Positions 1-5,147 of a stretch of DNA of 5,147 bases are shown here, piece after piece. The notes below the pieces were generated by a model. The model had not been told where the DNA came from. It worked only from the letters and a program-made list of their open reading frames with translations, and did no database searches. The number at the start of each line of letters is the position of its first letter. Position 1 is the first letter of the stretch. The position numbers and the translations under genes are program-made. The stretch is from Ahrensia sp. (GTDB taxonomy: Bacteria; Pseudomonadota; Alphaproteobacteria; Rhizobiales; Rhizobiaceae): assembly GCA_024639025.1 (NCBI GenBank), contig JAHEJF010000178.1, positions 1 to 5,147 of the forward strand, read 5' to 3'.

Positions 1-1386
1 TTTGCGTTCGCGTCGGTCATCTGCCTTGTCGAGCATCGATCTGAATGTCAGCATCTCGCCGAAAACCGAAGCTGTTTCAGCCAATGTTAAGGGAGTTGAC
101 GCCATCAACGTACCCTGCTCGCCGGCCAACACCTGATGCACACCATGACCAAGTTCATGTGCCAATGTCATTACATCGCGGGGCTTGCCCAGATAATTGA
201 GCAAGACATAGGGATGCGCTGAAGGGACGGTCGGATGGGCAAATGCGCCAGGAGCCTTGCCCTCGCGCGCCGGTGCATCAATCCAACTTTTATCAAAGAA
301 TTTGCGTGCAATATCAGCCATTTCCGGCAGGAATCCATGATAGGCAGAAAGAACCGTGTTCTTGGCATCGTGCCAGCCAACCAATGTATCAGGTGTTTCC
401 AGCAAGGGCGCGTTGCGATCCCAGGCTTGCAATTTGTCCATGCCAAGCCACTTGGCTTTCATGGCATAATAACGGTGAGAGATGCGCGGATAGCTTTCGC
501 GCACAGCTGCTACAAGCGCATCAACAACCTCGCGCTCAACACGGTTGTCCAGATGGCGACTGTCAGCAACATCCTCAAAACCACGCCAGCGATCGGATAT
601 TTCCTTGTCCTTGGCCAACGTGTTGGTGATCAACGCGAAAGTACGGATGTTCTCATCGAAGACCGTCGCAATCGATTTGAACGCTTTGGCACGTGTTTCC
701 TGATCAGCGTCCTGTAACTGGTTGAAGGCGCGTTCCAACGGCAGAGCTTCTCCATCAATATCGAAGCGTAGTCCATTGGTGGTCTCGTCAAACAGGCGAT
801 TGAACGCACTGCGACCGGTGAGCGCCTTTTCATGAAACAATTGCTCTACACGATCCTCCAACTGGTAAGGCTTGTCTTTGCGCAAATCCTCAAGCCATGG
901 ACGATAATGGTCGGCAAGCGCATCAGCAGCCAACGCATTTTGCAACACATCGTCTTCAAGCAGGTTGAGTTCCAAACCAAAAAACAGCAAATGTGAACTC
1001 GCATCGGTAAGCTTTTGCTGGGCGTCACCATAGAACTTGACCCGTTGGGGATCGGAAGTATCACCCGAATAGAGTAGACCAGCGTAAGAGCCGATCCGAC
1101 CCATCATTTCCTGAATTTCCTCAAAGGATTTGACAGCTTCGCCCAACCGACCGTTGGTCGCTGCAACACCCAGCTTACCCTTCCATGCATCTTCGAACTT
1201 TTCGCACTGCTCCTGCATATTGGTCAGATCGGAAACCAGTTCCGGCGCATCAATCGATGTGTAGAGATCCTCAAGCTGCCATTCAGGCAAAACTGATTCA
1301 TCGAGCGTGGGCGCGGTAGACTCTGTTGGCGCCGAGACACGGCCCTGGGATGTCGGGTTTTCAGCTTCGATATGTTTAGAGGGCAT
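1..1386 (-). CDS. pepF: M3 family (PepF-type) zinc oligoendopeptidase, C-terminus cut off by window edge
   Basis: Cytosolic metallopeptidase expected to cleave short peptides (oligopeptide turnover); no signal peptide or membrane segment is visible. Translation of the minus strand from the ATG at 1386 is open for 462 codons to the window edge without a stop. The zinc motif HELGH is at residues 410-414: H410 and H414 are ligands and E411 is the catalytic base. The segment LAETASVFGE supplies the third ligand, E437. Just before the motif lies the family-typical stretch GAFAHPTVPSAHPYVLLNY. Residues roughly 120-190 match the N-terminal M3_N region, and the catalytic M3 domain starts near 205. 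Family members are about 600 residues, so roughly 150 C-terminal residues, including the late active-site Tyr/His region, lie outside. The start is favoured because an in-frame TAG lies at 1425-1423 and a weak GGAA is about 9 nt upstream of the ATG. It is divergent from the response regulator. The family is certain; the symbol is family-level, since specificity cannot be read from sequence. Confidence 0.95.
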   Translation of the reverse strand, partial: MPSKHIEAENPTSQGRVSAPTESTAPTLDESVLPEWQLEDLYTSIDAPELVSDLTNMQEQCEKFEDAWKGKLGVAATNGRLGEAVKSFEEIQEMMGRIGSYAGLLYSGDTSDPQRVKFYGDAQQKLTDASSHLLFFGLELNLLEDDVLQNALAADALADHYRPWLEDLRKDKPYQLEDRVEQLFHEKALTGRSAFNRLFDETTNGLRFDIDGEALPLERAFNQLQDADQETRAKAFKSIATVFDENIRTFALITNTLAKDKEISDRWRGFEDVADSRHLDNRVEREVVDALVAAVRESYPRISHRYYAMKAKWLGMDKLQAWDRNAPLLETPDTLVGWHDAKNTVLSAYHGFLPEMADIARKFFDKSWIDAPAREGKAPGAFAHPTVPSAHPYVLLNYLGKPRDVMTLAHELGHGVHQVLAGEQGTLMASTPLTLAETASVFGEMLTFRSMLDKADDRRERK

Positions 1387-1520
1387 TCTTTGTTCCAATT
1401 GACGATGGTGTGGGCGGGAAAGCTACAATTTTAATGTTTTGTTTAGCATTGTATTTAGCTGCATGTGCCAAATTGGCTCTTCAGCTTACGCATGTGTATT
1501 CAGGAATTTAAGGCGCGAAA
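1387..1520. promoter_or_regulatory. Divergent intergenic promoter region between pepF-like gene and response regulator
   Basis: This 134-bp A+T-rich spacer must hold the promoters of both divergent genes. It contains an 11-bp palindrome GCCAA-A-TTGGC (1467-1477), an exact 7-mer direct repeat GCATGTG (1461-1467 and 1490-1496) flanking it, and a direct repeat TTTAGC (1442-1447 and 1454-1459) spaced one turn apart. On the minus strand a weak TTGGCA (1472-1467) could act as a -35 for the peptidase, but no good -10 sits at the right distance. On the plus strand TTGGCT (1473-1478) and TATTCA (1497-1502) are 18 bp apart, but the implied start would leave a leader of only about 12 nt. Neither promoter is convincing, so the promoter function is inferred from gene arrangement only. 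Confidence 0.5.
1510..1513 (+). promoter_or_regulatory. Ribosome-binding site deciding the TTG start of the response regulator
   Basis: AAGG ends 7 nt before the TTG at 1521, which is ideal Shine-Dalgarno spacing. The next in-frame candidate, ATG at 1536, has no purine-rich element at a suitable distance. This supports TTG as the true start. Confidence 0.6.
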
Positions 1521-3047
1521 TTGTCAACACAAGACATGAAATCAACCATTTTGGTCGTCGACGATGACCCGGTTCAACGCCGCCTTCTTCAAGCATCGGT
1601 CGAAAAGCTGGGCTATCAGGCACTTTGTTGCTCCGATGGTGAAGCTGCATTGGTGGCGTTGAACGACGATAAATCTTCTTCCATAGCTGCTATCGTACTT
1701 GATCTGATGATGCCAGGCCTCGATGGATTGGGCGTTTTGCGGCACATGGAAGAACACGCCATGACCATACCGGCAATAGTTCAAACTGCACAGGGCAGTC
1801 TGGATGCTGCCATCAGCGCCATGCGAGCCGGTGCATTTGATTTTGTCGTGAAACCCGTTTCACCCGAGCGTCTGAAATCGTCACTGACTGACGCGCTGAA
1901 AGTTGCTGAACTCAAGCAAAAACCGGCAAGAAAATCAGTGGAGGCTGTATTCAATTCGCCTGCACGCAGCCAAATGATTGCGTCGACCGACACAATGAAC
2001 CGGGTTTCGGTACTGATCGATCGCGCCGCACAATCCGACATTCCCGTGCTGATCGAAGGTGAATCAGGAACCGGCAAGGAATTGGTGGCGCAAACTATCC
2101 AATCGCGCGGTGAGCGCGCCAAGAAACCCATGGTGGTGGTAAACTGTGGCGCTATACCCGACAATCTGGTCGAAAGTATTCTGTTTGGCCACGAAAAAGG
2201 TGCGTTTACCGGCGCAACAGAAAAGCATGTCGGTAAATTCGTTGAAGCCGATGGCGGTACGCTATTCCTCGATGAAATTGGCGAATTGCCGCTGAGCGCG
2301 CAAGTAAAACTCCTGCGCGCCATTCAGCAGGGTGACATTGAGCCAGTCGGTGCAAGTCAAAGCCGAAAGGTTGATATCAGACTGATTTCTGCGACCAACC
2401 GTGATCTGATTGCCGCCGTACGCGAAGGCCGCTTCCGCGAAGATCTTTATTATCGCTTGAACGTTTTCCCCATTTTGGTTCCACCCCTGCGCAATCGTAG
2501 AGGCGATATCGTTGATTTGGCCAAGCATTTCATGGAGCGCCATCACAATAGCGGCACGGATTTCTCGGCCAAGAGCTTTTCACCTGCTGCGCTGGACCTG
2601 CTGATGGCCTATGACTGGCCGGGCAATATCCGGCAGCTTGAAAACGCCATCTTCCGCGCCATGGTGCTGTGCGACAGCGACCAGTTGGGCGCTGGAGACT
2701 TTGCCCATATTGCGGCACAACTTGATCAAAACAAGCTCAGATCAGCAGAATCCGTCAACCCTGTGTTCGATGAAGTCAAACTGGCGCCGGATTACCCAAT
2801 GGCGAACAACGCAGATGATTCCCGCGGCCAGTCTGAAGCTGAACCGAATGGCGAGCGACTGCCATTCCTGAATGGCAACGGGCATATTCATTCACTCGCT
2901 GAGATCGAGATGCTGGCCATCAAATCAGCCATTGCGCATTATGACGGTCAGATGAGCGAAGTCGCTCGCCGCCTGGGCATTGGCCGGTCGACCCTGTATC
3001 GCAAGCTCAAAGATTACGACATCGAGCCTGAAGCGATTGCACGCTAA
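1521..3047 (+). CDS. Sigma-54-dependent response regulator (receiver, AAA+, Fis-type HTH), NtrC class
   Basis: Cytosolic transcription activator: phosphorylation of the receiver is expected to license AAA+ oligomers that remodel sigma-54 RNA polymerase. The receiver spans about residues 8-126, with acidic pocket D14-D16, phosphoacceptor D61, T89 and K111-P112. The AAA+ domain spans about 145-385: Walker A GESGTGKE (180-187), intact sigma-54 contact loop GAFTGA (227-232), Walker B GGTLFLDE (245-252), sensor I around N293, arginine-finger segment FREDLYYRL (305-313) and sensor II WPGNIRQLEN (366-375). A low-complexity acidic/Asn-rich linker of about 65 residues (390-455) leads to a Fis-type HTH at 478-498 (SEVARRLGIGRSTLYRKL). 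At 508 residues it is somewhat longer than NtrC because of this linker. All key residues are present, so it should be functional. No histidine kinase gene is adjacent, so the partner is unknown. Targets cannot be read from the sequence, and I assign no symbol. The in-frame ATG at 1536 is the alternative start. Confidence 0.96.
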   Translation: MSTQDMKSTILVVDDDPVQRRLLQASVEKLGYQALCCSDGEAALVALNDDKSSSIAAIVLDLMMPGLDGLGVLRHMEEHAMTIPAIVQTAQGSLDAAISAMRAGAFDFVVKPVSPERLKSSLTDALKVAELKQKPARKSVEAVFNSPARSQMIASTDTMNRVSVLIDRAAQSDIPVLIEGESGTGKELVAQTIQSRGERAKKPMVVVNCGAIPDNLVESILFGHEKGAFTGATEKHVGKFVEADGGTLFLDEIGELPLSAQVKLLRAIQQGDIEPVGASQSRKVDIRLISATNRDLIAAVREGRFREDLYYRLNVFPILVPPLRNRRGDIVDLAKHFMERHHNSGTDFSAKSFSPAALDLLMAYDWPGNIRQLENAIFRAMVLCDSDQLGAGDFAHIAAQLDQNKLRSAESVNPVFDEVKLAPDYPMANNADDSRGQSEAEPNGERLPFLNGNGHIHSLAEIEMLAIKSAIAHYDGQMSEVARRLGIGRSTLYRKLKDYDIEPEAIAR

Positions 3048-3136
3048 AGCGTTTCTGTCTTCAACTGAACCGCTGGCACGGATCTGGGCATTAGAAACAT
3101 TGGATAAATCTGGATACCGAGATTCCATCAAAGATC

Positions 3137-3168
3137 GACGTTGTCCAACAATCAATTGTAACGTTTTT
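3137..3168 (+). terminator. Possible Rho-independent terminator after the response regulator
   Basis: ACGTT (3138-3142) pairs with AACGT (3160-3164). The stem extends inward by two G-U wobbles and is followed by a T run (3164-3168). The loop is large (about 13-15 nt) and the stem is not G+C-rich, so it is weak. A second, weaker alternative overlaps the stop codon: ACGC-TAAA-GCGT at 3041-3052, followed by a T-rich stretch. Confidence 0.3.
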
Positions 3169-3189
3169 CACTAATTCTTAACCGAAAAA

Positions 3190-3208
3190 TTAACCTTTTG
3201 ATAACCAT
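3190..3208 (+). promoter_or_regulatory. CtrA-like binding site 1 (TTAA-N7-ATAACCAT)
   Basis: TTAA (3190-3193), seven bases, then ATAACCAT (3201-3208). This matches the CtrA consensus TTAA-N7-TTAAC with one mismatch in the second half. A further TTAACC at 3178-3183 precedes it with an 8-base gap, giving three half-sites about one helical turn apart. The site lies about 30 bp upstream of the promoter candidate at 3237-3264, which would suit an activator. The match is seen directly; binding is inferred. Confidence 0.45.
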
Positions 3209-3236
3209 ATGTTGCAGTGATGCGATAATTGGTGAA

Positions 3237-3264
3237 TTGGCCATGCTAATTCCTTATTTATAAA
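3237..3264 (+). promoter_or_regulatory. Candidate housekeeping-sigma promoter for the DUF882 gene
   Basis: TTGGCC (3237-3242) as -35 and TATAAA (3259-3264) as -10 are separated by 16 bp. They match the TTGACA/TATAAT consensus at 4 of 6 and 5 of 6 positions. Transcription would start near 3271, leaving an untranslated leader of about 165 nt that contains the palindrome and the second CtrA-like site. It is the best hexamer pair I could find in this spacer, but A+T-rich DNA gives such matches by chance. Confidence 0.35.
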
Positions 3265-3349
3265 AGAGAAGATCACGGTTGGAGTTGAAATTCAGCATAC
3301 TTCAACAAAATATGTGAGTGGGCTTGACCTTACCTGAATAAAATTTGAT

Positions 3350-3366
3350 TTCTGTCAATGACAGAA
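3350..3366. repeat. 17-bp palindrome TTCTGTCA-A-TGACAGAA
   Basis: Two perfect 8-bp arms flank a single central A, as expected for the operator of a dimeric regulator. As RNA it could form a 7-bp hairpin with a 3-nt loop (AAT). There is no T run behind it, so it is not a terminator. It lies about 70 bp before the DUF882 start. The half-site CTGTCA resembles a Pho-box half, but Pho boxes are direct rather than inverted repeats, so the binding protein is unknown. Confidence 0.55.
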
Positions 3367-3368
3367 CG

Positions 3369-3387
3369 ATAACAGGTGGTTAACCAT
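3369..3387 (+). promoter_or_regulatory. CtrA-like binding site 2 (ATAA-N7-TTAACCAT)
   Basis: ATAA (3369-3372), seven bases, then a perfect TTAACCAT octamer (3380-3387), the half-site form commonly seen for alphaproteobacterial CtrA. One mismatch to the TTAA-N7-TTAA consensus lies in the first half. It sits about 50 bp before the DUF882 start codon and only 3 bp after the palindrome, so the two could compete or cooperate. Binding is inferred. Confidence 0.5.
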
Positions 3388-3407
3388 AACAGGGTAGGCA
3401 TAACGGG
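3369..3407 (+). repeat. Short direct repeats ATAACAGG / ATAACAGG / ATAACGGG
   Basis: An exact 8-mer ATAACAGG occurs at 3369-3376 and 3386-3393, and a one-mismatch copy ATAACGGG at 3400-3407. Start-to-start spacings are 17 and 14 bp. The first copy overlaps CtrA-like site 2. The meaning is unknown; chance or a short tandem duplication are possible. Confidence 0.4.
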
Positions 3408-3435
3408 TGAGCCCTCAAAAGAGCAGTGCGTCTTG

Positions 3436-5147
3436 GTGAATATTGCAGATCAACATCGCCGTGCCTTTGACCAAAGCGCGAAAGCTTTGGTGCAGCGCGT
3501 GTTGTTGGCTTTCGGCATTGCCTTGTTCGTCGGTCTGTCGGTGACGTCAACCGCATCAGCTGAAACCCGCACGCTCAAGCTTTATTACATCCATACCAAG
3601 GAAAAGAAGGCCATCACCTACAAGCGCAATGGGAAGTATCTTTCCAAAGGCTTGAAGGAGATCAATCGCTTTCTGAGAGACTGGCGCCGGAACGAACCAA
3701 CCAAAATGGATCCGCAGCTTCTGGACTTGGTCTGGGAAGCATACAAAATGAGCGGCGCTCGCGATTATATCCACGTCGTTTCGGCCTATCGCTCGCCGGT
3801 AACCAACGAGATGCTGCGCAAGACGCGGGGCGGTCAGGCCAAGAAAAGTCAACATACGCTCGGCAAGGCTATGGATTTCTATATCCCGGGCGTCAGGGTC
3901 AGCAAACTGCGTGAAATAGGTTTCAAGCTTGGCGGCGGCGGTGTCGGTTACTATCCGCGCTCCGGTGTGCCATTCGTTCATCTGGACACCGGCAATGTTC
4001 GCGCCTGGCCGCGCATGTCCCGTGCGGAGTTAAATCGGCTGTTTCCGAAGGGCAACACTGCGCACCTGCCAACCGATGGCAAGCCCCTGCCCGGCTACAA
4101 GCAGGCACTGGCAAAATATGAAGCACGCAAACGTGGCAGGTCGGTAACTGTAACCGGTGGTGGAAGCTCTAACCGCGGTTCCGCTTCCAGCGGCAGCAGC
4201 AGCCGTGGCAGCGGCAATCTGCTGGCCAAATTGTTCGGTGGTGGTCGCGACGAGGAAGAGGACAAGGCACAAACAGTTGTTGCATCGGCGCCTGCAAGAA
4301 AGTCTGCTCCCAAGGCAGCACCTGAACCTAAAAAGTCCCCAGGCACCCTCATCGCCAGCCTTCCCAAACGAAAATTGCCAATTCCCACAGCATCGCCACG
4401 CGCGCCATCAATTGCTGAAACGGTTCCCGTTCCGGTGACAGTGGCCGCAGCAGTTTTGCCAACACCAGACCCGATCACACAGCTCGAAGCAGCCAGTGCT
4501 CCGACAGTCGCCATCGACCAGATACCAGTGCCCGGCAAGCGTCCGGCCGTGCTGATCGCGCGGGCTGAAGTGCCAACTGATCGTCAATCTGCGCAAGAGC
4601 TCGAACAAGCAACGCTGGTGGCAAAAGCGCCCGAGGGCGCACAATCCGGCAATGATGCAATCGTCGCCGTTCTTAATGCTGACCAACCTGAATTGGCCGG
4701 GCAGCCGCCAACCCAGTTGGCTTATGTACCGCCAATTCCGCAAGCCGCGCCAGCGCGCCTTGTGCCTGCCACGCTGTCAGCTAGCCTGCCATCGCCAGAA
4801 CCGCTGACCCGCGCCAGCACAGAGCTGCAACCGATCCAGGTCGCCTACACTCCGCCGGAGCGTGCGCTGCCCGGCGCGCCGACACCGCGCCCAGGCCTTG
4901 CTGCCGTCAAGAGCGGCAAATCAGGTCGTGTTCTTGAGCCGGTCACACAATCGCAGCTTGCAGCTTTGTCGCCCGAAATCAGCACAACACCAAAATCTGC
5001 GCGCCCAACGCGGGCCGATAATTTCTCAGTGGCATCAACCACCAAATCTTCGATTGTTCCGGTCGATGAGATTGATCAATCGCGCTTTGGTACTTGGACT
5101 ACAACCAACCAGTTGATCGCCGAAAAGGGACGTGTAAGCGAAACGCC
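3436..5147 (+). CDS. Secreted DUF882 / M15-type zinc peptidase (MepK/YcbK-like) with long Pro/Ala-rich tail, C-terminus cut off
   Basis: Putative periplasmic peptidoglycan hydrolase. The frame is open for 570 complete codons to the edge. Residues 1-42 form a signal peptide with a basic n-region, a hydrophobic core (LLAFGIALFVGLS, 23-35) and an A-S-A cleavage site before E43. The DUF882 domain covers about 43-200, with SAYRSP (116-121), zinc motif H140-x6-D147 (HTLGKAMD), GGGGVGYYP and FVHLDTG (third ligand H182, D184). From about 236 there is a Gly/Ser-rich stretch, an acidic patch (RDEEED), then roughly 300 residues rich in Pro, Ala, Thr and Val with QLAYVPP (427-433) and QVAYTPP (468-474). 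E. coli MepK is a single-domain protein of about 180 residues, so this tail is a large addition. The start is uncertain: the frame is closed by TAA at 3370, leaving GTG 3376, TTG 3433, GTG 3436 and GTG 3490. GTG 3436 gives a well-proportioned signal peptide, though its ribosome-binding site is weak. The upstream spacer suggests its own, possibly CtrA-linked, promoter. Confidence 0.88.
   Translation, partial: MNIADQHRRAFDQSAKALVQRVLLAFGIALFVGLSVTSTASAETRTLKLYYIHTKEKKAITYKRNGKYLSKGLKEINRFLRDWRRNEPTKMDPQLLDLVWEAYKMSGARDYIHVVSAYRSPVTNEMLRKTRGGQAKKSQHTLGKAMDFYIPGVRVSKLREIGFKLGGGGVGYYPRSGVPFVHLDTGNVRAWPRMSRAELNRLFPKGNTAHLPTDGKPLPGYKQALAKYEARKRGRSVTVTGGGSSNRGSASSGSSSRGSGNLLAKLFGGGRDEEEDKAQTVVASAPARKSAPKAAPEPKKSPGTLIASLPKRKLPIPTASPRAPSIAETVPVPVTVAAAVLPTPDPITQLEAASAPTVAIDQIPVPGKRPAVLIARAEVPTDRQSAQELEQATLVAKAPEGAQSGNDAIVAVLNADQPELAGQPPTQLAYVPPIPQAAPARLVPATLSASLPSPEPLTRASTELQPIQVAYTPPERALPGAPTPRPGLAAVKSGKSGRVLEPVTQSQLAALSPEISTTPKSARPTRADNFSVASTTKSSIVPVDEIDQSRFGTWTTTNQLIAEKGRVSET

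Larger units (their letters stand above)
3048..3435. other. Long A+T-rich intergenic region upstream of the DUF882 gene
   Basis: There is no credible coding in these 388 bp: frames are short and broken, and the composition shifts to A+T-rich. The region divides into a 3' part belonging to the regulator (possible terminator 3137-3168) and a regulatory part from about 3178 onward. That part holds a TTAACC/ATAACC array, a promoter candidate, a 6-bp stem GTTGAA/TTCAAC (3284-3289 with 3301-3306, 11-nt loop), a 17-bp palindrome and ATAAC-type direct repeats. A small RNA cannot be excluded, but nothing specific indicates one. Confidence 0.7.

Noticed and set aside
235..717. 160-codon plus-strand open frame antisense to the peptidase gene
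   Set aside because: It lies wholly opposite a clear M3 peptidase coding sequence, has no family-like features, and is explained by codon bias of the real gene.
1465..1476. TTGGCAC on the minus strand in the divergent spacer as a -24 element for the peptidase gene
   Set aside because: No GC-containing -12 element occurs at the required distance.
1781..2323. 180-codon minus-strand open frame inside the response regulator
   Set aside because: It is a shadow of the AAA+ coding sequence. Its translation has no recognisable domain, and the sense frame carries every conserved motif.
3074..3090. Sigma-54-like promoter: TGGCACG followed by TGGGCA just after the regulator gene
   Set aside because: The -24 half is good, but the GC of the -12 element is one base too far from the GG, and the TTGC core is replaced by TGGG. 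Sigma-54 promoters tolerate almost no spacing change.
2980..3174. Small plus-strand open frame spanning the end of the regulator and the spacer
   Set aside because: It overlaps the HTH coding region in another frame, lacks a ribosome-binding site, and shows no recognisable protein features.
3352..3364. Pho box based on CTGTCA at the palindrome
   Set aside because: PhoB sites are direct repeats of CTGTCAT at 11-bp spacing. Here the second half is inverted, and no direct copy lies 11 bp on either side.
4095..4538. 147-codon minus-strand open frame opposite the Gly/Ser-rich tail
   Set aside because: The Ala/Gly/Leu/Pro-rich translation is the expected antisense of low-complexity Ser/Gly and Pro/Ala codons. 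The sense frame is continuous with the DUF882 domain and signal peptide.
1..5147. Mobile element, CRISPR array, tRNA/rRNA or toxin-antitoxin locus
   Set aside because: I saw no terminal inverted repeats, transposase motifs, regularly spaced long repeats, tRNA-like cloverleaf or small paired ORFs. The genes look like vertically inherited core genes.

Overview
The window reads as chromosomal core DNA from an alphaproteobacterium, most likely of the Hyphomicrobiales (Rhizobiales; Brucella/Ochrobactrum/Phyllobacterium-like). The reasons are a moderate-to-high G+C content in the genes and A+T-rich spacers, the character of the three encoded proteins, non-ATG starts (TTG and probably GTG), and motifs resembling binding sites of CtrA, the alphaproteobacterial cell-cycle regulator. 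The genus assignment is inference. I see no mobile elements, phage genes, tRNA/rRNA genes or CRISPR arrays.

Layout. Positions 1-1386 (minus strand) hold the first 462 codons of a PepF-type M3 zinc oligoendopeptidase with its HELGH active site; its C-terminus lies beyond the left edge. A 134-bp divergent spacer separates it from a complete sigma-54-dependent response regulator at 1521-3047 (plus strand), with receiver, AAA+ and Fis-type HTH domains. It starts at TTG behind a good ribosome-binding site. An A+T-rich spacer of about 388 bp follows. It carries a possible terminator for the regulator, a plausible sigma-70-type promoter, two CtrA-like full sites, a 17-bp near-perfect palindrome and a set of short direct repeats. 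From about 3436 to the right edge (plus strand, 3' end missing) runs a secreted DUF882/M15-type zinc peptidase. It has a signal peptide, a MepK/YcbK-like catalytic domain and a very long Gly/Ser then Pro/Ala-rich tail.

How the parts relate. The three genes look like separate transcription units. The peptidase and the regulator are divergent, and the cell-wall gene is separated from the regulator by a long regulatory spacer. The regulator has no histidine kinase beside it, and I found no correctly spaced -24/-12 promoter in the window that it would obviously control. The most interesting signal is the combination of CtrA-like sites with a putative peptidoglycan-crosslink hydrolase gene, which suggests cell-cycle-timed wall remodelling. 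Beyond that, I see no new multi-gene system here.
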